A stretch of 8,722 nucleotides of DNA from an uncultured Streptomyces sp. (GCA_946480485.1 CAMLJW010000209.1:1-8722); one strand, 5' to 3'. Counted from the first letter of the stretch, positions 1 through 8,157 are shown. The notes: generated by a model from the sequence alone, not told the origin. Program-made: numbers and translations.

Positions 1-157
1 CACTCCGCGGACCCCGCTCGGCGCCACGATGGTCTCCAGCGAGGGTGCCTGCGCCGCCTACTACCTCTACCGGCGGACACAGGACCGGACCCACCTGTCA
101 GCAACTCCCGTAGCAGCAACTCACGCACCGCAGAAGGAGATGAACTCCGTTGGCTGA
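1..157 (+). CDS. hypD: HypD, 3' end only (hydrogenase maturation)
   Basis: This is the C-terminal end of the hydrogenase maturation factor HypD, cut by the window edge; the frame's first complete codon is at 2. HypD with HypC is the scaffold on which the Fe(CN)2CO moiety of [NiFe] hydrogenases is assembled in the cytoplasm, the cyanides coming from HypE. The visible part ends in the conserved HypD signature [15 protein letters not shown], followed by about 29 less conserved residues, longer than the usual short tail after this motif. The reading frame stops with TGA at 155-157, inside the first codons of hypE, giving an 8-nt overlap that suggests translational coupling. The catalytic and Fe-S cysteines of HypD lie upstream of the window and cannot be checked. 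Confidence 0.88.
   Translation, partial: TPRTPLGATMVSSEGACAAYYLYRRTQDRTHLSATPVAATHAPQKEMNSVG
134..139 (+). promoter_or_regulatory. Ribosome binding site for hypE
   Basis: AAGGAG lies inside the last codons of hypD, ten bases before the TTG at 150. The ATG at 140 is closer but is in the hypD frame and stops after five codons, so this site supports the TTG as the hypE start. Confidence 0.55.
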
Positions 158-1223
158 CACGGCCGTCCCGGCGAGCGTGGATCCGTCGACGTGGTCCTGC
201 CCGGCCCCACTGCGTGACCAGCCGGTCGTCGTGATGGGACACGGCGGCGGCGGCGCGCTGTCCGCGGAGCTGATCGAGCAGGTCTTCGCCCCCGCCTACG
301 GCAACGAGATCCTGTCCGCGTTCGGCGACTCCGCCGTCGTACACCTGGGCAGCGCCCGCCTGGCCTTCTCCACCGACTCCTACGTGGTCAGGCCCCTGTT
401 CTTCCCCGGAGGAAGCATCGGGGACCTGGCGGTCAACGGCACCGTCAACGACCTGGCCATGAGCGGAGCCGTGCCCGCCTTCCTGTCGGCGGCAGTCGTC
501 CTGGAGGAGGGCGTGAACATGCGCGTGGTCGACCGGGTCGCCCGTGCCATGGGCGCGGCCGCGCGGGCGGCGAAAGTCACCATCGCCACCGGGGACACGA
601 AGGTCGTCGAGGCTGGACACGGAGACGGCGTGTACGTCACGACCTCCGGGATCGGGGTGGTCCCGGACGGCGTCGACATCCGCGCCCAGCGCGCCACGCC
701 GGGTGACGCCGTCATCGTCAGCGGCCCGATCGGCATGCACGGTATCGCCGTCATGAGCGTGCGCGAGGGACTCGAGTTCGGTGCCGAGGTGGCCAGTGAC
801 ACCGCCCCACTCGCCGGCCTGGTGGCGGCCATGCTGCGCGTCACCGCGGACATCCACGTGCTGCGGGACCCGACCCGTGGCGGTCTCGCCGCCTCACTCA
901 ACGAGATCACCGGCGCCTCGGGCACCGGCGTGCGACTGACGGAGCGGACCATCCCGGTACCGGAGGCCGTCGCCAACGCGTGCGGGTTTCTCGGTCTGGA
1001 CCCGCTCTATGTCGCCAACGAGGGGCGGCTGGTCGCGTTCGTGCCGCGGCAGTCGGCCGACGCGGTCCTGGAGGCGATGCGGGCACATCCGCACGGGGCC
1101 GACGCCGCGCTCATCGGTGAGTGCGTCGCCGACCACCCCGGCACGGTGGTGGTGTCCACCGCACTCGGCGGCACCCGGGTCGTGGACCTGCCGCTCGGGG
1201 AGCAGCTGCCGCGCATCTGCTGA
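150..1223 (+). CDS. hypE: HypE, carbamoyl-phosphate-derived cyanide donor for [NiFe] hydrogenase maturation
   Basis: HypE dehydrates the thiocarboxamide made by HypF on its own C-terminal cysteine to thiocyanate, using ATP, and passes CN to the HypC-HypD complex to build the Fe(CN)2CO group. The 357-aa length is slightly above the usual 330-350. It has the PurM/AIR-synthase-type ATPase fold: MGHGGGG near residues 29-35, a DTKVVE nucleotide-binding segment in the middle and [14 protein letters not shown] towards the end. It terminates in PRIC, so Cys357 is the modified terminal cysteine, which argues that the gene is intact. The start is a TTG with AAGGAG ten bases upstream, overlapping the end of hypD by 8 nt. 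It lies convergent to the structural hydrogenase operon, so it is expressed from a separate plus-strand hyp operon. Confidence 0.95.
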   Translation: MADTAVPASVDPSTWSCPAPLRDQPVVVMGHGGGGALSAELIEQVFAPAYGNEILSAFGDSAVVHLGSARLAFSTDSYVVRPLFFPGGSIGDLAVNGTVNDLAMSGAVPAFLSAAVVLEEGVNMRVVDRVARAMGAAARAAKVTIATGDTKVVEAGHGDGVYVTTSGIGVVPDGVDIRAQRATPGDAVIVSGPIGMHGIAVMSVREGLEFGAEVASDTAPLAGLVAAMLRVTADIHVLRDPTRGGLAASLNEITGASGTGVRLTERTIPVPEAVANACGFLGLDPLYVANEGRLVAFVPRQSADAVLEAMRAHPHGADAALIGECVADHPGTVVVSTALGGTRVVDLPLGEQLPRIC

Positions 1224-1260
1224 GCTGCCGGCGCTCCGATCACCGTCTCGGCCAGGCCGT

Positions 1261-1617
1261 TCAGCCGCTCGCCTCGGCGAAGTCGACCCCGGTGATCTCC
1301 AGCTCGCGCCCGCTGCGCAGTCCCTGGGACGGTCGGTCGCAGCGCGGGCACCAGAAGAACGGCGGTACGCCCACCGCGAACTCCTCGGCGCACGGCCCGC
1401 AGTAGGCGACGGCGGCTACCTCCTCGACCACCAGGTCCGCCGCCGCCAGCGCCGTCCCGCCCCGGGCCACCTCGAACGCGAACTCCAGCGCCGCGGGTAC
1501 CACGCCGGACAGTTCGCCGACGCGCACGTTCACGGTGGAGACCGCGTTCGGGCCGTGGTTCCGGGCGACCTCGTCCGCCTGCTCGACGATCGCGGTGGCG
1601 ATCGACAACTCGTGCAC
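1261..1617 (-). CDS. hypA: HypA, nickel metallochaperone for hydrogenase
   Basis: HypA delivers nickel to the hydrogenase large subunit, normally with the GTPase HypB. It carries a structural zinc site and binds Ni through its N-terminal amine and His2. The 118-aa reading has the hallmark start MHELSIATAIVEQ and two CxxC pairs for zinc (YCGPC, Cys73/Cys76; WCPRC, Cys90/Cys93). I chose the GTG at 1617 because it puts His at position 2, which Ni binding needs. The in-frame GTG at 1626 overlaps the stop of the upstream 52-aa gene as GTGA and would add MTT before V-H-E; no clear Shine-Dalgarno decides between them. It is the last gene of the hydrogenase operon, separated from the other hyp genes, and it converges on hypE with 37 bases between stops. 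Confidence 0.93.
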   Translation of the reverse strand: MHELSIATAIVEQADEVARNHGPNAVSTVNVRVGELSGVVPAALEFAFEVARGGTALAAADLVVEEVAAVAYCGPCAEEFAVGVPPFFWCPRCDRPSQGLRSGRELEITGVDFAEASG

Positions 1618-1622
1618 GGTCG

Positions 1623-1781
1623 TCACCGCGGGTGTCGGGAGCCGGACGGGAAGGCGGCCATCCGCCAGATCCGGACCTCGCGCACCAGTCCCGGGATCTC
1701 CCGGATCAGCAGGGCCAGTGCCGCCCCTCCGACGAGTACTGCCTCGGCGGTCAGTACGCGTCGAGCCGTCAGCTGTGCCAT
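1623..1781 (-). CDS. Small 52-aa DUF6893-like protein with one hydrophobic helix
   Basis: This short gene reads MAQLTARRVLTAEAVL, then a hydrophobic run VLVGGAALALLI (residues 15-26), then an amphipathic basic part REIPGLVREVRIWRM. From memory this architecture, a short apolar helix followed by a REIP/LR..IR.M stretch, resembles the actinobacterial DUF6893 small proteins; I could not align it. A role as a small membrane-associated or docking peptide for the hydrogenase is only inference. The ATG at 1781 has GAGGAG six bases upstream at 1793-1788, directly over the stop of the preceding gene. Its TGA overlaps the GTG at 1626 as GTGA, coupling it to hypA. Operon position, ribosome binding site and overlap together make it a real gene despite its length. 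Confidence 0.72.
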   Translation of the reverse strand: MAQLTARRVLTAEAVLVGGAALALLIREIPGLVREVRIWRMAAFPSGSRHPR

Positions 1782-1791
1782 GTGGTGCTCC

Positions 1792-1998
1792 TCACCCCGG
1801 TGGAATGTTCGGCATGACCTTCATGATCGCGTTGTGCTTCTTCCAGTGGACGCCCGTCGAACGCCGCGCGTCGGCGGTGCCGTCCCTGTGGTGTCCGGCC
1901 TGGAGCCCATAGGGCCCCTTGTTGCCCTGGTGGAGGCCGAGGACATGGGTGGGCGTGTCCGGCTTCACATGCGGCTTTCCGACCCTGATCCTGCCCAT
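1792..1998 (-). CDS. Conserved small basic protein, 68 aa, unknown function
   Basis: The protein starts MGRIRVGKPHVKPDTPTHV and ends NAIMKVMPNIPPG. It is basic and rich in His, Gly and Pro, with no cysteine, no membrane segment and no signal peptide. The opening MGRI.VGKPHVKPD and the ending MPN.PP resemble a short actinobacterial hypothetical family I know from annotation, without a known function. The ATG at 1998 is preceded by GAGGAG at 2010-2005 with six-base spacing, and overlaps the TGA of the DUF5947-type gene by one base (TGATG). The frame stays open upstream to an ATG at 2133, but that would run inside the preceding gene and lacks a comparable ribosome binding site. Its place in the hydrogenase operon suggests an accessory role; its seven histidines could bind metal, but no motif proves this. 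Confidence 0.75.
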   Translation of the reverse strand: MGRIRVGKPHVKPDTPTHVLGLHQGNKGPYGLQAGHHRDGTADARRSTGVHWKKHNAIMKVMPNIPPG

Positions 1999-2615
1999 CA
2001 CGTGCTCCTCGTGGTTGTCGTGGTTGTCGTCGTGGTGAGGTCCGCGAAGAACCTCTCGACGGCGGGCCACACCCGTGCCCCGCCCGACAGTCCCCGCCAC
2101 TCCCGTCTCACCACGGCGACCATCCGGAAACACTCGTCGACCGGCACGATCCAGTGGTGCTGCTGCTCACGGGCGGTGTTCACCAGCAGCGCCTCGATGT
2201 CGGGTGCCACCGTCTCCAGCTCCGGACATCCGGCGACGACCTTTTGCCAGGCGGCGGCGTCCACCTCCCACCGGGTCGGGCCCGCGGGGCTCGGGTAGTG
2301 AGCGACCACCGCGCCGTCGGCGCGCGGCACGAAGAAGGCCAGGCCGACGGGCACGCCCAGCGGCTCGGTGTCCACCGGGGAAAGCCGCACCCGACGCTGC
2401 GGGATCAGCCGGTGGTGCCCCTCGCTCGCCTCGCCCCTGACGAACAGCAGCGAGCAGGGCCGGCATGCGCACAGCACCTCCTCCCGTTGGCCGTCGTACA
2501 GGTGACGGTGGCCATCCGGGACCGGCGCCCCGCACAGGTCGCACCGTTCCTCGGCCGCCGAGCGACCGCCTGCGGCCGACCCGACGAGCCGGGCCAGGGC
2601 GCCGGCGGTGGTCAC
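1998..2615 (-). CDS. DUF5947-type Cys-rich protein of hydrogenase operon
   Basis: This 205-aa protein matches what I know as the DUF5947 family, which recurs next to group 1h hydrogenase genes in Streptomyces; no biochemical role is established. Near the N-terminus is a probable metal site: CDLC (Cys25, Cys28), HRH (36-38), then CACRPC (Cys49, Cys51, Cys54), a spacing that could hold zinc or an Fe-S cluster. The rest is a mixed alpha/beta domain with many Trp and Pro (PTRWEVDAAAWQKVV, HHWIVPVDECFRMV) and a further Cys at DECF. It ends in a run of nine threonines before RST. The GTG at 2615 overlaps the stop of the NifU-like gene as GTGA; the frame is open further upstream, but that part shadows the preceding gene. 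The stop overlaps the ATG of the 68-aa gene. Confidence 0.82.
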   Translation of the reverse strand: MTTAGALARLVGSAAGGRSAAEERCDLCGAPVPDGHRHLYDGQREEVLCACRPCSLLFVRGEASEGHHRLIPQRRVRLSPVDTEPLGVPVGLAFFVPRADGAVVAHYPSPAGPTRWEVDAAAWQKVVAGCPELETVAPDIEALLVNTAREQQHHWIVPVDECFRMVAVVRREWRGLSGGARVWPAVERFFADLTTTTTTTTTRST

Positions 2616-3163
2616 GACGTCCCCCGGGGCTGTGCACGCCGACGCGTCACCGTGCCCAGGGGCACGAACGCGGCGGCTCGGCGACCGGTGTCGGGCTCCT
2701 GCTCGACACCGTCCAACTCGGGGGCCACCGCCAACAGGGACTCGCGGACGGCGTCCATCACCTTGGCCGTCGACGAGCCGCACCCCTTGGCCTGGACGCG
2801 CACCCGGGCCACTCCCCCGTCGACGCCGACCAGTTCCAGGTCGCCGCCGCGCCCGCGCAGTTCGCGCCGCAGCCGCTCCACGGCTCGGCTCAACCGGGAC
2901 AGCACCGGCTCGGGATGCACGCCGTGCAGCACCATGAGGTGGCCGAGGAGTTCGTCGTCCGCCATCGCGACCACCGCCGCGGCGTCCGCGCGGTCCAGTG
3001 CGCGGGCCAGCGCCTCGCCGTAGACCTCGGTCAGCGCCCGTGCCGCCTGTAGCGCGTCCCGGGCGGTCCGCCCGGGTGTGCTTTCCAGGCGTTCCAGCAG
3101 CTCGTCGATGCGGGCCAGCCGTCCGGCCACCAAGGCGTCGTCGAGCCGGCTCGGGTCAGCCAT
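2612..3163 (-). CDS. NifU C-terminal-domain-like protein with one cysteine
   Basis: The 183-aa product has a helical N-terminal half (LARIDELLERLE, ALTEVYGEALARAL, GHLMVLHGVHPEPV) and, from about residue 85, a NifU C-terminal-type domain: VLSRLSRAVERLRRELR, GDLELVGVDGGVARVRV, then QAKGCGSSTAKVMDAV. NifU-C domains normally carry a GxCxxCPSS motif that holds a [4Fe-4S] cluster for transfer to client proteins. Here only Cys128 remains, the first Cys is gone and the loop looks two residues shorter. Canonical cluster binding is therefore doubtful. The ATG at 3163 overlaps the end of hhyL by 8 nt, and its stop overlaps the GTG of the next gene. It sits directly after hhyL, where mycobacterial group 1h operons carry hhyE, a proposed electron-relay gene; whether the two correspond is not known to me. 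Confidence 0.83.
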   Translation of the reverse strand: MADPSRLDDALVAGRLARIDELLERLESTPGRTARDALQAARALTEVYGEALARALDRADAAAVVAMADDELLGHLMVLHGVHPEPVLSRLSRAVERLRRELRGRGGDLELVGVDGGVARVRVQAKGCGSSTAKVMDAVRESLLAVAPELDGVEQEPDTGRRAAAFVPLGTVTRRRAQPRGTS

Positions 3164-4955
3164 GACCGGCTCCGTAGGTCGGCGAGTGGACGGTGGTGAG
3201 CTCCTTGCCCTTGCCGAGGTACATGTGTACGCCACAGGGCAGGCACGGGTCGAAGCTGCGCACGGTGCGCATGACGTCGACGCCCTTGAAGTCGTCGGGC
3301 CCGTTCTCCTCGAAGATCGGCTGCCCCTGCACGGCGTCCTCGTACGGGCCAGGGTTGCCGTAGCTGTCGCGAGGACTGGCGTTCCATGGTGTGGGCGGAT
3401 ATGGGTGGTAGTTGGCGATCTTCTTGTCCTTGATCACCAGGTGGTGCGAGAGGACGCCGCGGACGGCCTCGTGGAAGCCGCAGCCGATCGCCTCGTCGGG
3501 CACCTCGAAGTTCTCGAAGACCTTGATCTCACCCGCCCGGACCAGGCCCATCGCCTTCTCCACGAACTCGAAGGCCATCGCGGCCGCGTAGGCGACGAAG
3601 TAGGGTCGGGCGCGGTCGCGTTCGATGGTGTTGCTCCACTGGGGGATCTTCCACTCCAGCGTCGTCTCGGGCAGCTTCTCACTCTTGGGCAGCGTGATCC
3701 GCACGCTGTGCCCGGTGGCCTTGACGTAGGGCGTGTCGACCAGGCCGTTGAGCGCCGTCGACCACAGCCGGGCCAGCGGGCCTCCCCCCGTGTCCAGGGC
3801 CAGGTGCTGGTCGGTCTCCTTCTGGTACCAGCGAGGGCTCATCACCCAGCTGTACTTCCCGTCGAACTCCCGCTTCTGCGGCACGGGCACGGTTGTCTGG
3901 TTCCACGGGTGACGCATGTCGACCGGGTTGCCGAGCGGGTCGTGCGTGACGAACGGCTCCTCGGCCACCCAGTCCTCGTAGTAGGAGCTGCCCAGCAGGA
4001 TGCGCATGCCGAGGTTGATGTCGACCAGGTTGTTGGTGACGAGTTCGCCGTCGACGATGATGCCGGGGGTGACGAACATCGCCTTCCCCCAGTCGTTCAT
4101 CGTCCCGTACTGGTAGTCGACGACCTCGGCGTTCTGGAACGCGCCCCAGCAGCCGAGCAGGATACGGCGGCGGCCCACCTCCTCGTAGCCGGGCAGGGCC
4201 TCGTAGAAGAAGTCGAAGACGTCGTCGTTCATCGCGACGGACTTCTTGACGAAGTCGAGGACGTTCAGCAGCCGGGAGAGGTAGTCGGTGAAGGTGGTCG
4301 GCGTCGCCATCGTGCCGACACCGCCGGGGTACATCGTCGACGGGTGGACGTGGCGGCCCTCCATCTTGCAGAACATCTCACGGGTCACCCGGCTGACCTT
4401 CAGGGCCTCCTTGTACATGGCGCCCTCGAACGGGTTGAACGACCGCATGATGTCGGCGATCGTCCGGTAGCCGTGGATGTCGCCGCGGGGTGCCGCAGTG
4501 CGCTCGGCGCGGGCCAGCACGCCCGGGTTGGTCGCCTTGACCATCGCCTCGCAGAAGTCGACGAACACCATGTTGTCCTGGAAGATGGTGTGGTCGAACA
4601 TGTACTCGGCAGCTTCGCCGAGGTTGACGATGTAATCGGCGAGCATGGGCGGCTTGATGCCGTAGGCCATCTGCTGGGCGTAGTTGGAGCAGGTGGTGTG
4701 GTTGTCGCCGCAGATGCCGCAGATGCGCGAGGTGATGAAACCGGCGTCGCGCGGGTCCTTGCCCTTCATGAACACCGAGTAGCCGCGGAACAGTGACGAG
4801 GTGCTGTGGCACTCGACCACTTCACGGTTGGCGAAGTCGATCTTCGTGTAGATGCCCAGGTTGCCGATGATCCGGGTGATCGGGTCCCAGGACATGTCCA
4901 CGATCTGGGCGGGTTGACGCCCGGTGGTCCCCGCCCGGTCCTCGGTCTGTGTCAT
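3156..4955 (-). CDS. hhyL: [NiFe] hydrogenase large subunit, group 1h (HhyL)
   Basis: The catalytic subunit oxidises H2 at a Ni-Fe(CN)2CO centre; members of this group scavenge trace H2 in air and tolerate O2. The 599-aa protein holds both nickel-binding motifs: RICGICGDNH with Cys79 and Cys82, and DPCLPCGVH with Cys571 and Cys574, ending at His577. Twenty-two residues follow (starting MYLGKGKEL), the C-terminal peptide that a HupD/HyaD-type endopeptidase would remove after nickel insertion; no such protease is encoded here. The L1 context TSRICGICGDNHTTCS and L2 context DPCLPCGVHMY fit the actinobacterial-type hydrogenase of Ralstonia and Streptomyces rather than groups 1d or 2a. The ATG at 4955 has GAGGAG at 4965-4960. 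It follows hhyS after 33 nt and overlaps the NifU-like gene by 8 nt. Confidence 0.97.
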   Translation of the reverse strand: MTQTEDRAGTTGRQPAQIVDMSWDPITRIIGNLGIYTKIDFANREVVECHSTSSLFRGYSVFMKGKDPRDAGFITSRICGICGDNHTTCSNYAQQMAYGIKPPMLADYIVNLGEAAEYMFDHTIFQDNMVFVDFCEAMVKATNPGVLARAERTAAPRGDIHGYRTIADIMRSFNPFEGAMYKEALKVSRVTREMFCKMEGRHVHPSTMYPGGVGTMATPTTFTDYLSRLLNVLDFVKKSVAMNDDVFDFFYEALPGYEEVGRRRILLGCWGAFQNAEVVDYQYGTMNDWGKAMFVTPGIIVDGELVTNNLVDINLGMRILLGSSYYEDWVAEEPFVTHDPLGNPVDMRHPWNQTTVPVPQKREFDGKYSWVMSPRWYQKETDQHLALDTGGGPLARLWSTALNGLVDTPYVKATGHSVRITLPKSEKLPETTLEWKIPQWSNTIERDRARPYFVAYAAAMAFEFVEKAMGLVRAGEIKVFENFEVPDEAIGCGFHEAVRGVLSHHLVIKDKKIANYHPYPPTPWNASPRDSYGNPGPYEDAVQGQPIFEENGPDDFKGVDVMRTVRSFDPCLPCGVHMYLGKGKELTTVHSPTYGAGHG

Positions 4956-4988
4956 GTCACTCCTCGCTGCGTGTGGTGCGGTGGTGTC

Positions 4989-6073
<1,085 letters not shown>

Positions 6074-6077
<4 letters not shown>

Positions 6078-6619
6078 GTCCTCGGCCTTCCCTGCAGTCG
6101 GTCTCGGAAGCGGTCGTACGACGCGGCCACCGGCCCGGCGAGGGTGAGGGCGGGAGGGTGATCCGGAGCATGCGGGTGGGGCCGGGTCGGCGCGCTCTGC
6201 TTGGCCTTCGTCAGAAGCTGCCCAAGTTCGTCCAGGTCCTGCTGGGACACGGCCGCGCGCACCCGCGGCATGAACTCGTCCTCTTCTTCGCGCACGTGCT
6301 CCTCGACCTCGCGGCGCAGCTGTGCGACGAGGTCGCCGGTGCGCTCGTCGCCCTCCGACAGCCGGTCCAGTGCGAGCAGCGTCTTCTTGACCGCCATGTG
6401 TTCGCCGAGGTGCTCGTCGATCTCCTGCGCACCGTCGGGGAGGACCTTCTTCGCCAGCGGATAGACGAACATCTCCTCCAGGGCGGCGTGCTTGGACAGT
6501 TCACGGACGAGCAGTTCGACCACGGCTCGCCGCTGTGTGTCGGAGGCGGCGGCGTGATAGTTGCGGAACAGCTGCTCGACCATGCGGTGGTCGTGGGTCA
6601 GTACCTCAAGGGCGTCCAT
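6074..6619 (-). CDS. Hemerythrin HHE-domain protein
   Basis: This 181-aa protein is a four-helix hemerythrin-like (HHE) domain, which binds a di-iron centre for O2, NO or redox sensing. Candidate ligands are HDH (His9, His11), HAALEE (His44, Glu48), HLGEH (His70, His74) and HVREEEDE (His108 with Glu112), in the order and spacing of the family. From about residue 140 a Pro/His-rich linker (TRPHPHAPDHPP) leads to a short basic tail, not part of the fold. The ATG at 6619 lies 14 nt inside the preceding gene, with GGAAGG just upstream at 6629-6624; its stop overlaps the hhyS start as ATGA. Such tight coupling to an O2-tolerant hydrogenase suggests O2 scavenging, O2 sensing or electron exchange for the enzyme, but HHE proteins are functionally diverse and this is inference. 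Confidence 0.9.
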
Positions 6620-8135
6620 CGCACCTTCCCTCGTCCGCGGCGGCGGTCAGTGGCTGGAGTTCGTGGGGGCGGAAGTAGCGGAAGCGGCCGTACCAGGTGT
6701 CGAGTTCGGCGGCGGGATCGTCGTCGAGTGCGACGGCGAGGTGCACGCTGCCGTCCACGTCGTGGAAGACGGCCTCCACCCGGGCGGTACGGCCGGTGAG
6801 GAACATGTCCTGCGCGTCGGCCCCCCGCCCGGCCGGGCGCAGGCGTACGGGGCTGCCGGCCGCGACCGGTACGCCGTCGACGAGCACGCTGTCGGTCGTG
6901 GGAGACAGCCCGTCGTCGCCGCCTTCCTGCCACCAGGGGACCGTGGTGCGCGGCGCGGCGCCGTCCGGAGTGACGGCCGGGGTCTGCCGGACCGACGAGG
7001 TGGGGTGTGCCAGGTCGCCGACCGATGCCACCTGGCTTGTGGGGGCCAGCGACCGGATGGCTCCGTGCAACCGCGAGAAGACCTCCGGCGGCATGGTCTC
7101 GACCCGGTCCAGAATCTCCGCGGCACGCGGATCGGTGGCCCGGGCCTCGCGTTTCTCCTCGTCCGTCAGAAGCAGTGTGCGCAGGGTCAGGATCTCGTCG
7201 ATCTCCGCGGCATCGTGCAGGTCGCCCGGACTCTCGGGAGCGACCTGGGGGTGGTCCGGCAGGATGATGGGGGACGACAGCAGCGCGTCGCCGCGGCTGG
7301 GCTCGCCGCCGAGGACGGGGAACGTGTACACGTTCCGGCAGTCGCGGACATGCCGCTCGTACCCGCTCGGCGGGTCGATCAGGGACAGAAACTCGACGCC
7401 GTCCCCCGCGATCATCGTATGGACGGCAATCAGGGCGTGGCGCAGCACGTCGGCGCGCGGCGTACCCGTGCCCAACGAGGGCCCGGTGTTCTCCGTGCGA
7501 ACCCGCAGTCGACAGAGCGCCCGCCCGTCCAAGGCTCCCGGCTCGTCCTCGAGCGGTTCGGCCCCGATGGTCGTCATCGCGTGAACACGGTCCCGTCGGC
7601 GCACCACCCGGCCCGCTCCGTCGGCAAGCGTGCTGGTCTCCTGGCCGGCGGGCGACCCGACCAGGACCCGATGGGTTCGCCCAAGCAACTGGGCCAGCGG
7701 GAGCGTGACGTCCGCCTCCCGGGGCACGGCCTCGTCGAAGGTCAGATGAACGGCGTCGCCCACTTCCAGCGACTCCACCGGCCGATGGCGGCCGTCGGAC
7801 ATCCGCCGCTCCACCTGCTTGCGCTGTTGTTGCAGGTAACGCACCTTCAGCCGCACCCGCGCCCCGGGAGAGGCCCGCAACAGGCACTCCGTCTGCTGGT
7901 ACCACGAGTCCACCGAACCGGAGACCCCCTCGAACACGGGGCCGTCCCGTTCGGCCCACTCCCGTGGGGCGAGGACGCCGAACTGCCAGCGCACCCGGTT
8001 CTTGGCCGAGGACCGGCGGTAGGGGTAGAGGAGGTAGCCCTCGTAGAAGACGGCGTCGGCCACCGCGCGCAGCCCCTGGAAAACGTCGTCGCAGGACGTC
8101 ACCCGAGCAGGTCCGCTCCCAGCAATGCCGTCCAT
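6606..8135 (-). CDS. Uncharacterised 509-aa hydrogenase-operon protein
   Basis: I do not recognise a named family with a known function; similar proteins precede hydrogenase genes in other Streptomyces as hypothetical proteins. The N-terminal part (about 15-110) has FQGLRAVADAVFYEGYLLYPYR and a basic WQFGVLAPREW, followed by a run LKVRYLQQQRKQVERR. A beta-rich middle (120-300) contains ALCRLRVRTENT and SGYERHVRDCRNVYTFPVLG. Residues 305-365 are helical and charged (EIDEILTLRTLLLTDEEKREAR). After a Pro/Ser-rich linker with WWQEGGDDG (401-409) comes a small C-terminal beta domain, FLTGRTARVEAVFHDVDG to RYFRPHELQPL (about 445-496). No signal peptide, membrane helix or Cys cluster is seen. The ATG at 8135 has a perfect AGGAGG at 7-nt spacing. 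It is the first gene of the operon and overlaps the hemerythrin gene by 14 nt. Confidence 0.85.
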   Translation of the reverse strand: MDGIAGSGPARVTSCDDVFQGLRAVADAVFYEGYLLYPYRRSSAKNRVRWQFGVLAPREWAERDGPVFEGVSGSVDSWYQQTECLLRASPGARVRLKVRYLQQQRKQVERRMSDGRHRPVESLEVGDAVHLTFDEAVPREADVTLPLAQLLGRTHRVLVGSPAGQETSTLADGAGRVVRRRDRVHAMTTIGAEPLEDEPGALDGRALCRLRVRTENTGPSLGTGTPRADVLRHALIAVHTMIAGDGVEFLSLIDPPSGYERHVRDCRNVYTFPVLGGEPSRGDALLSSPIILPDHPQVAPESPGDLHDAAEIDEILTLRTLLLTDEEKREARATDPRAAEILDRVETMPPEVFSRLHGAIRSLAPTSQVASVGDLAHPTSSVRQTPAVTPDGAAPRTTVPWWQEGGDDGLSPTTDSVLVDGVPVAAGSPVRLRPAGRGADAQDMFLTGRTARVEAVFHDVDGSVHLAVALDDDPAAELDTWYGRFRYFRPHELQPLTAAADEGRCDGRP

Positions 8136-8142
8136 CGTCTCG

Positions 8143-8148
8143 CCTCCT
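8143..8148 (-). promoter_or_regulatory. Ribosome binding site that sets the start of the 509-aa gene
   Basis: The minus strand reads AGGAGG seven bases before the ATG at 8135. The frame is open for 48 more codons upstream to an ATG at 8279, but those codons cross palindromic intergenic sequence and have no ribosome binding site of this quality, so 8135 is the start. Confidence 0.7.
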
Positions 8149-8157
8149 GCAACGACC

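Noticed and set aside
1245..1258. Hairpin CGGC-CAG-GCCG as a bidirectional terminator between hypE and hypA
   Set aside because: The stem is only four base pairs and there is no T-run on either side.
1009..2298. Plus-strand open frame of 429 codons crossing hypE, hypA and the small genes
   Set aside because: It spans several well-supported genes on both strands and has only Arg/Pro/Ser-rich shadow composition.
3078..4796. Plus-strand open frame of 572 codons opposite hhyL
   Set aside because: It is the antisense shadow of hhyL, with low-complexity Val/Asp/Arg composition typical of the opposite frame of GC-rich genes and no matching family.
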